Translations under genes and position numbers: made by a program | NCBI GenBank assembly: GCA_014529385.2 | Contig: CM043963.1 | Location: forward strand, 71,006,412-71,070,411 | DNA from: Adiantum capillus-veneris | Taxonomy: Eukaryota > Streptophyta > Polypodiopsida > Polypodiales > Pteridaceae | DNA: 64,000 bases | Direction: 5' to 3' | Notes under the pieces: generated by a model | The model's input: only the letters and a program-made list of their open reading frames with translations | Databases searched by the model: none | Told to the model about the DNA's origin: nothing | Shown here: in pieces, positions 54,343 to 63,731 of the stretch | Layout of the letters: each line of letters starts with the position of its first letter | Numbering within the stretch: the stretch's first letter is position 1

Positions 54343-56944
54343 CTAATGGAGTCCCATCGATTTCAGCATCTGAATATGTGACTCGTATCTCAGGTTTCCA
54401 ATAGTGAGCGTAGGGCCGAATATCTTACTTTCATGAGTAAAGAAACCAGTATAAAATGCCTCCTCAAAGGCCTGCATGTGGAAACTCGTCATAAACATGA
54501 TTCTCTGATAAAAGAGGTGTAATAGTTTTGGAGATGGCTGTAAGGCTAAATCATACACTTTGTCTGCCGTTGACAACAATGTTGAGCTGGTAGCTTTATC
54601 TGGCACGAACACCTCAATGCAAGCCAGTAATGTTTTGCAAATCTTTTTGAGCATTTGACACGAAAGGTCAGGAGAGCCAGTAAAGAGCTTAATGGTGCCT
54701 GTTAGGGTTTTCACGATGTAGGCCTTACTTATTCTCTCTCCCGCCTTTGTTCCTGGCATCCTGGGGTAATTAAGCTAATTCGGCTTCTTTGCTGTGATTC
54801 TGGCATGTTCTTGCCAACTCCTGACTCATGGAACTGGACAGAATGTCGCATCTTCTCTAACTTCCTTGGGTGCCTCCACCAAATAGATTAGGTAGGTTGG
54901 GTACTTTGTCAACCAACCTTTCCTCCATCTTGGCTCGGAGTCTACTATCTTCTTTGATTCCTCCTCTTTTGTGATGTCGCCTTCGTATAGTGCGACATAC
55001 TGCTCTTCTTCTATCCTTTTCTTTGTCTTCAGAACTTCAAACTTTAGTAGAGGAAGGGGCAATTTAGGTGGCATCCATTGTTCTTGCAGCACCTTAGTGT
55101 CCACCCCTTGGAGTCCAATGGAGAACAGGAGTCTTGTTTCCCACTCCATGGCCGCCTTTGCACTCTCCTCTGTTGACTTCTCTATCTGCTCGTGCAATCT
55201 TTTTTCTTCATCTTCGGTAAGCCTAGATGTTGCGGTCTCGTCTTGTGCAGGGGCTGGATCTTCACTTGTTGTGGCTTCCCCAGTCTCTGGAAGCTCCACG
55301 GCTACCCCACCTGTTTCTTCTTGATGATCCTCTGTATCTTTTATCACTTTGTCTTGTAGATCTTGGAGCTGCTTTCGGAGGGCCTCATTGTCCGGTTTTA
55401 GTGCTTGGGTCTCTGATGTCAGTTGTTCTTCGGCATCCAATGAGCCCTCTGCAATGTGCAATCTCTGCACTTGCTCTAGCCGCAATTCTCTTTGCAAACT
55501 CCGGATTTGATCTTCCAAACCTGGGATTATTGCTCCCTCTGGCTCTACTCCTGCTCTGCTAGCTCTTGGTGTGGATCTAAGCCTTAGGATTGTTCTATCC
55601 TGCAGCTCCATCCTTTCTCGAAGCTCAATGAGCTCGTCCTTTGTAGCTTCCAATTCTTCATTAATTCTTTCCTTGGTTTCTTGTGCACAGGCCATCTCTC
55701 TTTTTAATTGAGCTTTAATGTGCCGAATCAGCTTTAATGTGCCGAACTTCTGCTTCGGTGTATGGCTCTACTGGTTGCTACTCCAATATAGCTTCTGATT
55801 CTTCATAAGCCTTTATATATTGATCGTACTGATCAATATGGGGTCTGGTTGAGCTGGCTCCGACTTTAGTTGGGTCTGGTATCCACTTTTCCTCAAAATC
55901 TCTCTTTAAAGCTCGCTCGGCTCTAAACTGTTCAATCAGTCTCTCCATTATGGAGGATTTCTGGCTCTTAGTTTGCTGGGGAGCGGGTTTCTTCTTGGTC
56001 TTCTTCTTGAGGGGCTCAACTGCTTCTTCTTCTGGCTTGGAAACAATCTCTAGCTTTGTCCTTGCCCTTGTTGACACTCTCTTGGTGACCTATGGCTGGT
56101 CTTCATCTTCATCTATCTCTCTTAGCCATTGGTTTTGCGAGGGAACCTTTGGCCATTGGTCCCTTGCTCCGATAGCTTCATAATCTATCTTAGTCAACAC
56201 TTTGGCTCCCCCAATATACTTTGGCTTCTTGTTCTGCATAGCAATTACTTGCTCATGAATGTGCTGAGCATAATTTACTTCCTTCGGGATGTTGCTCTTT
56301 ATTGCCCAAGTGATGGTTGTGGCAATGGCATGTGGTGGTGTGGTATACTTTTGTGGCCTTTTGCTTCATATGTGTAAGAATTGGTTGTAGAGCCGGAAAA
56401 GCTTTGCCGCTCTCGGATCTGCCATGTCTTCATAGGTGACATTTTTCTTCTTTGGCCCATACACTTCTATAGCTTCTCGTTTTTCTCTGACTGAGCTTCC
56501 TTTGTTGTGCAGCTTCAGAGCATCTGCAATGAGCTGAGGAGTGATAATCACTTCAACTTTTTCCCCGTCCCAGACTGTGAGTGTAGCCATTCCATCTTTT
56601 TGTATGGTTGTTACCAACTCATACACTCTTTGAGCATCTACTCTTGATGGTATGGAAGTAAAAAAGCTGCGGAGATCTGCCCTTTCTAGGTATCTGCTTA
56701 TCTCCTCCGTTCTGCTGTAGTCCACCAGTTCTTGGGGAATCATTGGGATATCCACTGTTTATCCCCGTGGGTCTCTAAAAGTACCTTGGTATATCTTTAT
56801 CCCCTATTCTTCTAACATTGCTTCTTCCATCCAAGTCTTTGTGGGCTTGAGAGTCTTTGGGGGAATAGAAAATGGCTCGGATTCTGCTATTGCTTCCTTG
56901 AGTGTCGTTCTCTTTCTCTTTGATGAAGACTTCCCCGAATCCAT
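54343..56944 (-). pseudogene. Element D long ORF, polymerase-free
   Basis: Starts MDSGKSSSKRKRTTLKEA at 56944, about 180 bp from the nearest leader palindrome, and ends 40 bp before the polypurine tract, so it fills the element. About 860 codons in total. Order: a basic N-terminus; a globular region of about 130 residues (SRYLERADLRSFF, VWDGEKVEVIITPQLIADAL) reminiscent of the plant-transposon N-terminal domain seen in some retroelement-linked ORFs; Lys-rich low complexity; a long coiled coil (INEELEATKDELIELRERM, IRSLQRELRLEQVQRL); an acidic stretch; and a C-terminal globular part (KTLLACIEVFVPDKATSS). Seven or so stops and one frameshift, caused by a 19 bp duplication. No gag, protease or polymerase motif was found. 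Confidence 0.6.
55711..55748. repeat. 19 bp tandem duplication breaking ORF D
   Basis: AGCTTTAATGTGCCGAA(T/C) recurs at 55711 and 55730. The 19 bp period shifts the reading frame between the Lys-rich part and the coiled coil of the element D ORF. Confidence 0.85.
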
Positions 56945-57125
56945 GGATCCTGTAACTCCAATTTCAGAAGTCAGCGTCTTTTTTAGTACTGAAAGCCGAA
57001 ATTAAGCTTTTAACTGTCCAAATGACTTAAAAATGGAAACATAAGCTATTCAGGGCCTAAGGATGCAATGCATATGGAAAAATATGACATTTGGGTGCAA
57101 AATCATGCTAGGAGATCATACACGT

Positions 57126-58270
57126 TGTCATGAGTTTTTTGGAGCAAGGGATTGCGCATATGTACATACACATGCATGGTGCATCGAATAAAGGATTGCC
57201 CATTTTCCAGAGCCAGGTGGTTACGTGGGGCCCACATGTGTACAGGTAGGACAACATGTACATAGTGCATCGATTTTCACTATTACCAGTACTAGTGTGT
57301 TTTTTCTACAATAATGAGGAGTTGGTAGCGTGTAAAACTTCTCGAGGAAGCTATCCACGGGCCGACGACATAAGGTAAGCAGGTGCGTCAGATGGCATCT
57401 AGTGGCGTCAGGAGGGCGAACGATGTCAATATTTGCACGCGGAGAAGTATGGACACGGCGTGGGTGTTTTCTTGTGATACTTATGCAGAAAGGTCATCAT
57501 GAGGACCACTTTTTGGGGCCACTTCACGTGGTTGCGGGATGCATTATTGGAAAAAAGCTGAGTGCCAAGTGTGCGAATGATGCAAAAAGGTGACAGTTAT
57601 GCACTGCGAGGTCAATTTTTGGCCTGTTCGGGGTCCGTTTGAGGTCATCTAAAAGGCCAAGGGTGCCCAAGTAATAAATCTAAGTGTGGGAACTGAAAAA
57701 ACAGAGAGAAGACCAGAAAAAAAACGTGGAAAAGAGAGGAGGAACAGCCGCAGGTGTGTTTTTGCTCATTTTGGAGCCTGTTTTGGCCGTAAACTGCTCA
57801 TCCGAGGTCGGATTTGAGCACTTTGACATTGTAGACTGAGGTTTTGGGCCGTTCCGGACGCGATGGGGCTGTCCATTTTGCCAAATTCCTCACTCTTTTC
57901 CTGCTGTTTTTCTGTGTAAGTTTCTCCTATGAGCGAAGTTTCTGCTCTAGTTTGTGATTGTATCTGGCTTATTTTACCCATACTGTGTAAACTATTTGCC
58001 CCATTGGTATTGGGCTGAGCTTCATTGTATCTAAACATCAAAAATTCTCCTCTTTTGAGCTGAGTTTTTTGGGTGTGTGTGTGTGTGTGTGTTTGTGTGG
58101 AGTGGGCAAGTGGATAGTCTCTCTCCTCTCACTCCATAGGTGTGTTCCCTGTCTCGGCCAGGTGTGTTGTGTAAGCCGAGTGGTGTCCCATAGTGTGTGT
58201 GTGTGTATCTTCCCAAGAGTGTGTGTCGGGTCGTTATAGAGGCGCTGTGTGTATTTTCATCCCGCTCACA
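57126..58270 (+). repeat. Element C 5' LTR
   Basis: Starts TGTCATGAGTTTTTTGG and ends CCCGCTCACA. Contains a GT run near 58073-58092. Nearly identical to the 3' LTR, which implies recent insertion. Confidence 0.93.
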
Positions 58271-58275
58271 TTCTT

Positions 58276-58296
58276 TTGGCGCCCCCACGGAGGATC
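58276..58296 (+). promoter_or_regulatory. Element C primer-binding site
   Basis: TTGGCGCCCCCACGGAGG begins five bases after the 5' LTR end and closely matches element B's site. A TGGCGCC start is usual for this branch of Ty3 elements. Confidence 0.7.
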
Positions 58297-58337
58297 TTCT
58301 TCGAGTACCTTCTGCTTCGAGCTTCGAGCTTCAAGCT

Positions 58338-58405
58338 TCGGGATTACAGGTTGCAGGTTGTAGATTACAGGTTACAGGTTATAGGTTACAGGTTATAGGT
58401 ACAGG
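58338..58405 (+). repeat. TTACAGGT minisatellite in element C leader
   Basis: Repeats of about 7-14 bp, GATTACAGGTT, GCAGGTTGTA, TTACAGGTTATAGG, follow a short CTTCGAG repeat (58311-58337). Further leader duplications are ACAGGTAGCTGGAG (58421 and 58735) and TTTCTGAGACTTG (58599 and 58624). Non-coding. Confidence 0.8.
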
Positions 58406-59018
58406 TGATTCACACAACTACAGGTAGCTGGAGTACAGTGATATACTAGCAGTGATGTCACTTGCAGTTGTTGTGGGTATGCATCACTTGGCGCCTGTTT
58501 GAGCGCATTGTCTGTTGGATTGTACGTTACTTGTGGAAACTGCCATTGTACGCATTTGTGGAGCCATACTTGGTTGTATTTGGCAGTCCCAGCCATTTCT
58601 GAGACTTGGTCTGGAAGATAGTCATTTCTGAGACTTGACTATACGCGATTTGCATTAGCCTTCGTGTGAGGGTCGATAGCGTGAGGTTTTTATTGAGCTG
58701 GGGGATTCTCAAATGTGGAGATCCTTTCGGTGATACAGGTAGCTGGAGCACCCTTTTCGTGACCTCGCCATAGGCTATGTACTAGTGAGTCCTACTTGAT
58801 GCTCGGGTTCTATTGTTGACAGTTTATGCATACATAGACAGTCTATATTTTGGGTTCCTACTGCTCTACTTCTAGGGAAACTCTGTCGAAATTTTCCCAA
58901 GTTATGATGGCTGGTTTTTTGGCATTTTGAGCCATTTATGCTGTTATGCTGCTGAAATTTTGGCAAAATCAGAGGTTGAGTCAGGTGTGCCTTCTTGGGA
59001 GCTTCATGGTTGGCTTTA

Positions 59019-59237
59019 ATGGATGATCAAAATGGCCCTCAGTTCACTCCTTTTCATTTAACTCAAAGAATTCAGATTAATGTTCATGTGTCCAAGAAGA
59101 TCTTTTTCCAGCAGCGCATAGTCTTTATGTTTGGGCCAAGAAGATTGAGAGAGATCCTCGAATGTCCTTTGCCTGTTGTCATTCCGATGATTAACTATGA
59201 AAACTCATTTGATGTGCATGTGTTTGTCCTTATCTAA
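59019..59237 (+). CDS. Small upstream ORF in element C leader, uncertain
   Basis: A 72-codon frame from ATGGATGATC to a stop 84 bp before gag. Composition is protein-like (FGPRRLREILECPLPVVIPM) but no family is recognised, and only one copy of the leader is in the window to test conservation. Confidence 0.25.
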   Translation: MDDQNGPQFTPFHLTQRIQINVHVSKKIFFQQRIVFMFGPRRLREILECPLPVVIPMINYENSFDVHVFVLI

Positions 59238-59321
59238 AGCTGAGCTCCATTGAAGTTTCTGGGGATTGGGTAGTGAAAAGTTTTGGGTTCTTGCACGTGT
59301 GTTTGAAGGGGTTCTCTAGCC

Positions 59322-60170
59322 ATGGCTTTCTCTTATCCGGAGTTTCATGGAAGAAGTGATGAAGATGTGGAAGAATTTTTGGAAAAGATGGAGGTTGCCT
59401 GCATTAGCAACCAGATTCATGACCCTGCGCAGATGTTACGCCTTCTCCAAATTTGTTTGAAGAGTGATGCACGAGTTTGGTCTAAAGCATTTGAAGAGGA
59501 GTTGCGTGTGGCTGATCCACCTGTAAGATTGAGTTGGGACAATCTAAGGCATGGATTGGAAGTGGAGTTTGTGAAGATAGAAGATCCTGACAAAGTGTGG
59601 CAAGAAGTACAAGGTTTGGTGCAGAAGGAAGGTGAGCCAGTAGATGCGTACATACGTAAGTTTTCATTGGCATGGGAGCGAATGTGCAAGGCTTTAGCAC
59701 CACAGGTACCCCCGCCTGACATGATGAAGAAGGACAGGTTCTTGGCTGGTCTTTGGGAGAATATACGTTGGAGAGTGGAGCTAAAGAAGCCTAGGACATA
59801 TGAAGATGCACTAGAGGTAGCAAGGAACAAAGAGTGGAAGCTGAGGAAAATGAGTCAGTTAGGGGTGGAGTCTTTGCCAATGAGGTCTGAATTTCAGCCT
59901 ATAGAGTCTTTACAAGGGCGCATGTCAGTGGTTCATCATGAACCAGTGGTTCCTGTTACTACTCAGATTATGCCAACAGTGGTCACTACAGCAGTGCAAG
60001 ATGATGGGCTAAGGCAAGACATGAGGCAAATGGTAGATTTGATGAAGAATCTCAGCCTAAACATGCTAGGTCAAGTGGGAAATAATCGAGGTCGAGGGAG
60101 GTTTGCAAATCAGCCAGGAGGTGAAGAAAGGCCTAGGAATGGTGTTGGACAAAGCAATGGTAGGTTTTAG
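59322..60170 (+). CDS. Element C gag
   Basis: 282 codons from MAFSYPEFHGRSDEDVEEF. The gag core spans residues about 10-185: EEFLEKMEVACISNQ, LLQICLKSDARVWSKAFE, VQKEGEPVDAYIRKFSLAWE, KDRFLAGLWENIRWRVE. A Gly/Arg-rich end follows (NNRGRGRFANQPGG). A TAG at 60168 stops the frame just before a zinc knuckle that is in the same frame, so either stop read-through or a point mutation separates gag from the rest. The preceding bases GCC precede ATGG, a good start context. Confidence 0.9.
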   Translation: MAFSYPEFHGRSDEDVEEFLEKMEVACISNQIHDPAQMLRLLQICLKSDARVWSKAFEEELRVADPPVRLSWDNLRHGLEVEFVKIEDPDKVWQEVQGLVQKEGEPVDAYIRKFSLAWERMCKALAPQVPPPDMMKKDRFLAGLWENIRWRVELKKPRTYEDALEVARNKEWKLRKMSQLGVESLPMRSEFQPIESLQGRMSVVHHEPVVPVTTQIMPTVVTTAVQDDGLRQDMRQMVDLMKNLSLNMLGQVGNNRGRGRFANQPGGEERPRNGVGQSNGRF

Positions 60171-61625
60171 AGGCAGACGCCCACATGTTATAATTGTGGA
60201 GAGTTGGGTCACATCAGCCCGCAATGTGATAAGCCACCAAGGATGGGGGGAGACATGTATCCATTGCCAAGACAGGTGCTAACTAGGTCAAATGATTATG
60301 GCATCGAAATTAAGGGAGACGAAGGAACCAGTGGACTGACCCAGGAGGAAAAGGGAAAGACAAAAGTGCTAAGCGTAGTCACCTTGGAGAAGGCATCAAA
60401 GCTAGAGGATACATTAGTGATGCCTATTGGGAAGAGGACCACAGAGGAAAAGGAAGGAAGAAGTGCCCCAGGTCCTAGTAAGAAGAAAGGAAAGAGCCAT
60501 GAAGGCGAGGATGTCAAGGCCAAGAGGAAAAGGAGAGCTCGTCGAAAGTTTCATGTTTCAGATTTTCCACTAGGGGATGGGCAATTAAGCTATGACTTGA
60601 AGGAGGATCTGACAAGCAGGAAGGCAGATGTTACTTTTGGGCAGCTTATAGAGATGGTGCCTAAGCTAAAGCGACAGTGGAAGAGGATGGTTAACCCAAT
60701 GGAGAAAGAGCCAGAGAGAGGTTCAATGAAGGTGTTGGCAATGGACGAGCTACCAGACATTTGTCCAATAGTAGATGTGTGGCATAAAAGGAAAAATTTG
60801 GGACAAGGTTATGTGGATGGCGGAGCCCAAATATTCGTCATAACACACTCATGCGTTGAGAAGATGGGTCTCACAGTGGCTGGGGTGTCAGGTTTTCGGA
60901 TCAGATTGGCAAACCATCAAAAAGTAAAATGCTTGGGTGTTGTAAAGAGCTTAGAAGTGGAGGCATATGATGCAAAGGCAATGGTTGATTTTCATGTGAT
61001 GCCAGCAGGGTTGGGAGCATATCCTATTATACTGGGCAGACCATGGTTACGTGCAGTGGGAGCCGTTCAAGATTGGCGACATGGTACGATTAGCCTCTAT
61101 GGAAAGACAGGTACCAAGAAGCGTTATAATATGGACACAAGGAAACAATTAGAGGAGCTTTATGAAGATGAGGATGAGTCTAGTGATGAAGACTCTTCCA
61201 CGGTGACAGATGAGGACAGTGATAGCACTACCAGCAGTGATGAGGATGCTGATGTTGCATTTCTTTTGATGGATAAAGAAATCCAGGAGTTTGGTTTAGT
61301 TGCATTTGCGAATGAAGTTGAAGATGAAAGTGAAGGGCCTTATGAAGTGATTGAAGGGCTGATGCAAACCAACGTTGAGTTGTCAAAGAAGCAGGAATTG
61401 ATGACACAAATGATCAGTGGTGGAGACCTCTCAGCTATGGAGAAGGAGATATATTTGCACATGCCGGTCTATGCCAAAGTAATTGATGATTTTCTTGATG
61501 GGAGGTTGATAAATGGCATCTCTACAGGTTTTCCTTGGGAACCAGGTGAAAGTTTGATTAATCTTTTGATGCAAGGAATGCCAAGTGTTTTTGTGTGGGA
61601 TCCAGGTGGAATGAGCATCTACTAG
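60171..61625 (+). CDS. Element C zinc knuckle, protease and acidic tail
   Basis: In frame with gag after the TAG, starting RQTPTCYNCGELGHISPQC (zinc knuckle CX2CX4HX4C). The next Met is at 60204. A basic linker and the B-like block RRKFHVSDFPLGDG precede the protease at residues about 205-300 (GYVDGGAQIFVITHSCVEKM, then YPIILGRPWLRAVGAVQDW). The tail is highly acidic (DEDESSDEDSSTVTDEDSDS), and the frame ends with VFVWDPGGMSIY. The active site reads DGG as in element B. The tail stands where the RT linker would be, but RT is absent and the ORF ends in an ordinary stop 54 bp before the LTR. Confidence 0.9.
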   Translation, partial: RQTPTCYNCGELGHISPQCDKPPRMGGDMYPLPRQVLTRSNDYGIEIKGDEGTSGLTQEEKGKTKVLSVVTLEKASKLEDTLVMPIGKRTTEEKEGRSAPGPSKKKGKSHEGEDVKAKRKRRARRKFHVSDFPLGDGQLSYDLKEDLTSRKADVTFGQLIEMVPKLKRQWKRMVNPMEKEPERGSMKVLAMDELPDICPIVDVWHKRKNLGQGYVDGGAQIFVITHSCVEKMGLTVAGVSGFRIRLANHQKVKCLGVVKSLEVEAYDAKAMVDFHVMPAGLGAYPIILGRPWLRAVGAVQDWRHGTISLYGKTGTKKRYNMDTRKQLEELYEDEDESSDEDSSTVTDEDSDSTTSSDEDADVAFLLMDKEIQEFGLVAFANEVEDESEGPYEVIEGLMQTNVELSKKQELMTQMISGGDLSAMEKEIYLHMPVYAKVIDDFLDGRLINGISTGFPWEPGESLINLLMQGMPSVFVWDPGGMSIY

Positions 61626-61639
61626 TGTTGTTGCTGCTG

Positions 61640-61678
61640 AGCATGAATGCTCTAGCAGGCTAGGGGGTGCGCAAATTA
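61640..61678 (+). promoter_or_regulatory. Possible polypurine tract of element C
   Basis: The only purine run before the 3' LTR is GGCTAGGGGG (61658-61667), 11 bp away from the LTR start TGTCAGG. Position is less tight than in A, B and D. Confidence 0.45.
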
Positions 61679-62830
61679 TGTCAGGAGTTTTTTGGAGCAA
61701 GGGATTGCACATATGTACATACACATGCATGGTGCATCGAATAAAGGATTGCCCATTTTCCAGAGCCAGGTGGTTACGTGGGGCCCACATGTGTACAGGT
61801 AGGACAGCATGTACATAGTGCATCGATTTTCACTATTACCAGTACTAGTGTGTTTTTTCTACACTAATGAGCAGTTGGTAGCGTGTAAAACTTCTCGAGG
61901 AACTTATCCACGGTCCGACGGCATGAGGTAAGCAGGTGCGTCAGATGGCATCTAGTGGCGTCAGGAGGGCGAACGAGGTCAATATTTGCAAGCGGAGAAG
62001 TATGGACACGGCGTGGGTGTTTTCTTGTGATACTTATGCAGAAAGGTCATCATGAGGACCACTTTTTGGGGCCACTTCACGTGGTTGCAGGATGCATTAT
62101 TGGAAAAAAGCTGAGTGCCAAGTGTGCGAATGATGCAAAAAGGTGACAACTATGCACTGCGAGGTCAGTTTTTGGCCTGTTCGGGGTCCGTTTGAGGTCA
62201 TCTAAAAGGCCAAGGGTGCCCAAGTAATAAATCTAAGTGTGGGAACTGAAAAAATAGAGAGAAGACCAGAAAAAAACGTGGAGAAGAGAGGAGGAACAGC
62301 CGCAGGTGTGTTTTTGCTCATTTTGGAGCCTGTTTTGGCCGTAAACTGCTCATCCGAGGTCGGATTTGAGCACTTTGACATTGTAGACTGGGGTTTTGGG
62401 CCGTTCCGGACGCGATGGCGCTGTCCATTTTGCCAAATTCCTCAATATTTTCCTGCTGTTTTTCTGTGTAAGTTTCTCCTATGAGCGAAGTTTCTGCTCT
62501 AGTTTGTGATTGTATCTGGCTTATTTTACCCATACTGTGTAAACTATTTGCCCCATTGGTATTGGGCTGAGCTTCATTGTATCTAAACATCAGAAATTCT
62601 CCTCTTTTGAGCTGAGTTTTTTGGGTGTGTGTGTGTGTGTGTGTGTGTGTTTGTGTGGAGTGGGCAAGTGGATAGTCTCTCTCCTCTCACTCCATAGGTG
62701 TGTTCCCTGTCTCGGCCAGGTGTGTTGTGTAAGCCGAGTGGTGCCCCATAGTGTGTGTGTGTGTGTATCTTCTCAAGAGTGTGTGTCGGGTCGTTATAGA
62801 GGCGCTGTGTGTATTTTCATCCCGCTCACA
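61679..62830 (+). repeat. Element C 3' LTR
   Basis: 1152 bp, starting TGTCAGGAGTTTTTTGG, ending CCCGCTCACA, followed by ACGTATGATGTCT, the right half of a leader palindrome of element D. Confidence 0.93.
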
Positions 62831-63731
62831 ACGTATGATGTCTTTTGTGTCAAAATGGCTTGATATTGGTTGTGCTTGTAGCTAATATGCATACATCCAT
62901 TCTATATGCCTGGATTTGAATTTGGGTCCCATTTGGTCAAGTTAGGGTCATTTTAGTCCTGGTCAGGCTCTTTGCAAGATATTGAGTGAGAATTGGATTT
63001 TGTCATCCAAATTGAATGAAACTTGGTGGTTGGCTCTCAAATGGCATGTAGATAACTTCTATGTGGTGGTTGCAACCCTGAAATAAAAATCAAGTAGGGA
63101 GACATTATACGCGTATGATGTCTTTTTGGGTAATATTAAACCATTTTGCATTGGAAGCTTGGATTTGGCTTTATATAGGCTTAGACAATGATTTTATGAA
63201 ATTTGGGTATAGTTTGGACTAAAATTGGCTTTGGAGACATCATACGCGTATAATGTCTTTTGTGTCATTTTTGCATGAGATTGGTTCTATGGGCTCCTCA
63301 TATGATAGTAACGGACTGTGTGTACTCAAATCTGGACTTGAAGTTGAGTATGGTGAATTTTGGCTAGATCAGGCTTTAAACAGAGAATTTTCCGCTGATA
63401 GGGCTAATAGAGTGATCCCCTTGACCAAATGGTACCAAACTCCATATGTGGCATGTATTTGATATATATAATGGATATATGATGAAAAATGATCAATTTT
63501 GGCTCCGTATGTGCAAAGGGACATCATACGTGTATGATGTCTTTTTGGCCAAAATGGTACTTTTTGGTTCCAGATAGCTTGTGCATGTGTTGAACAACAT
63601 CCCTACAAAGTTTCATTGAGTTTGGAGCTATTTTGGCAAATTTAGGGCCATAAGTCGGTTTTTTGCCCTACTTTATGTGTTCAAGATGATGTGAAAATCA
63701 TGTTGAGAGACATCATACGCGTATGATGTCT
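62831..63731 (-). repeat. Palindrome array of element D leader
   Basis: 24 bp palindromes with arm AGACATCATA, centre CGCG, arm TATGATGTCT. One is split by element C (left half at 57110-57125, right half at 62831-62843). Further copies start at 63100 (one change), 63235 (one change), 63519 (centre CGTG, first base G) and 63708 (perfect). Relative to element A's copies, one base of each arm differs and the two changes pair with each other. Spacing is irregular (135-284 bp). Spacers are non-coding with phrases such as TTTTTGGGTAAT and TTTTGTGTCA after each palindrome. Confidence 0.9.

Larger units (their letters stand above)
57126..62830 (+). mobile_element. Element C: complete gag-protease LTR element
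   Basis: 5.7 kb with LTRs of 1145 and 1152 bp (TGTCA...CTCACA), a 4 bp target duplication ACGT (57122-57125 and 62831-62834), primer site, leader, gag, protease and acidic tail, then the 3' LTR only 54 bp after the stop codon. RT, RNase H and integrase are absent, so it depends on another element. Gag/protease blocks and primer site point to a relative of element B. The only clear lesion in the coding part is one in-frame TAG. A solo LTR of the same family is at 32059-33200. Confidence 0.93.
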
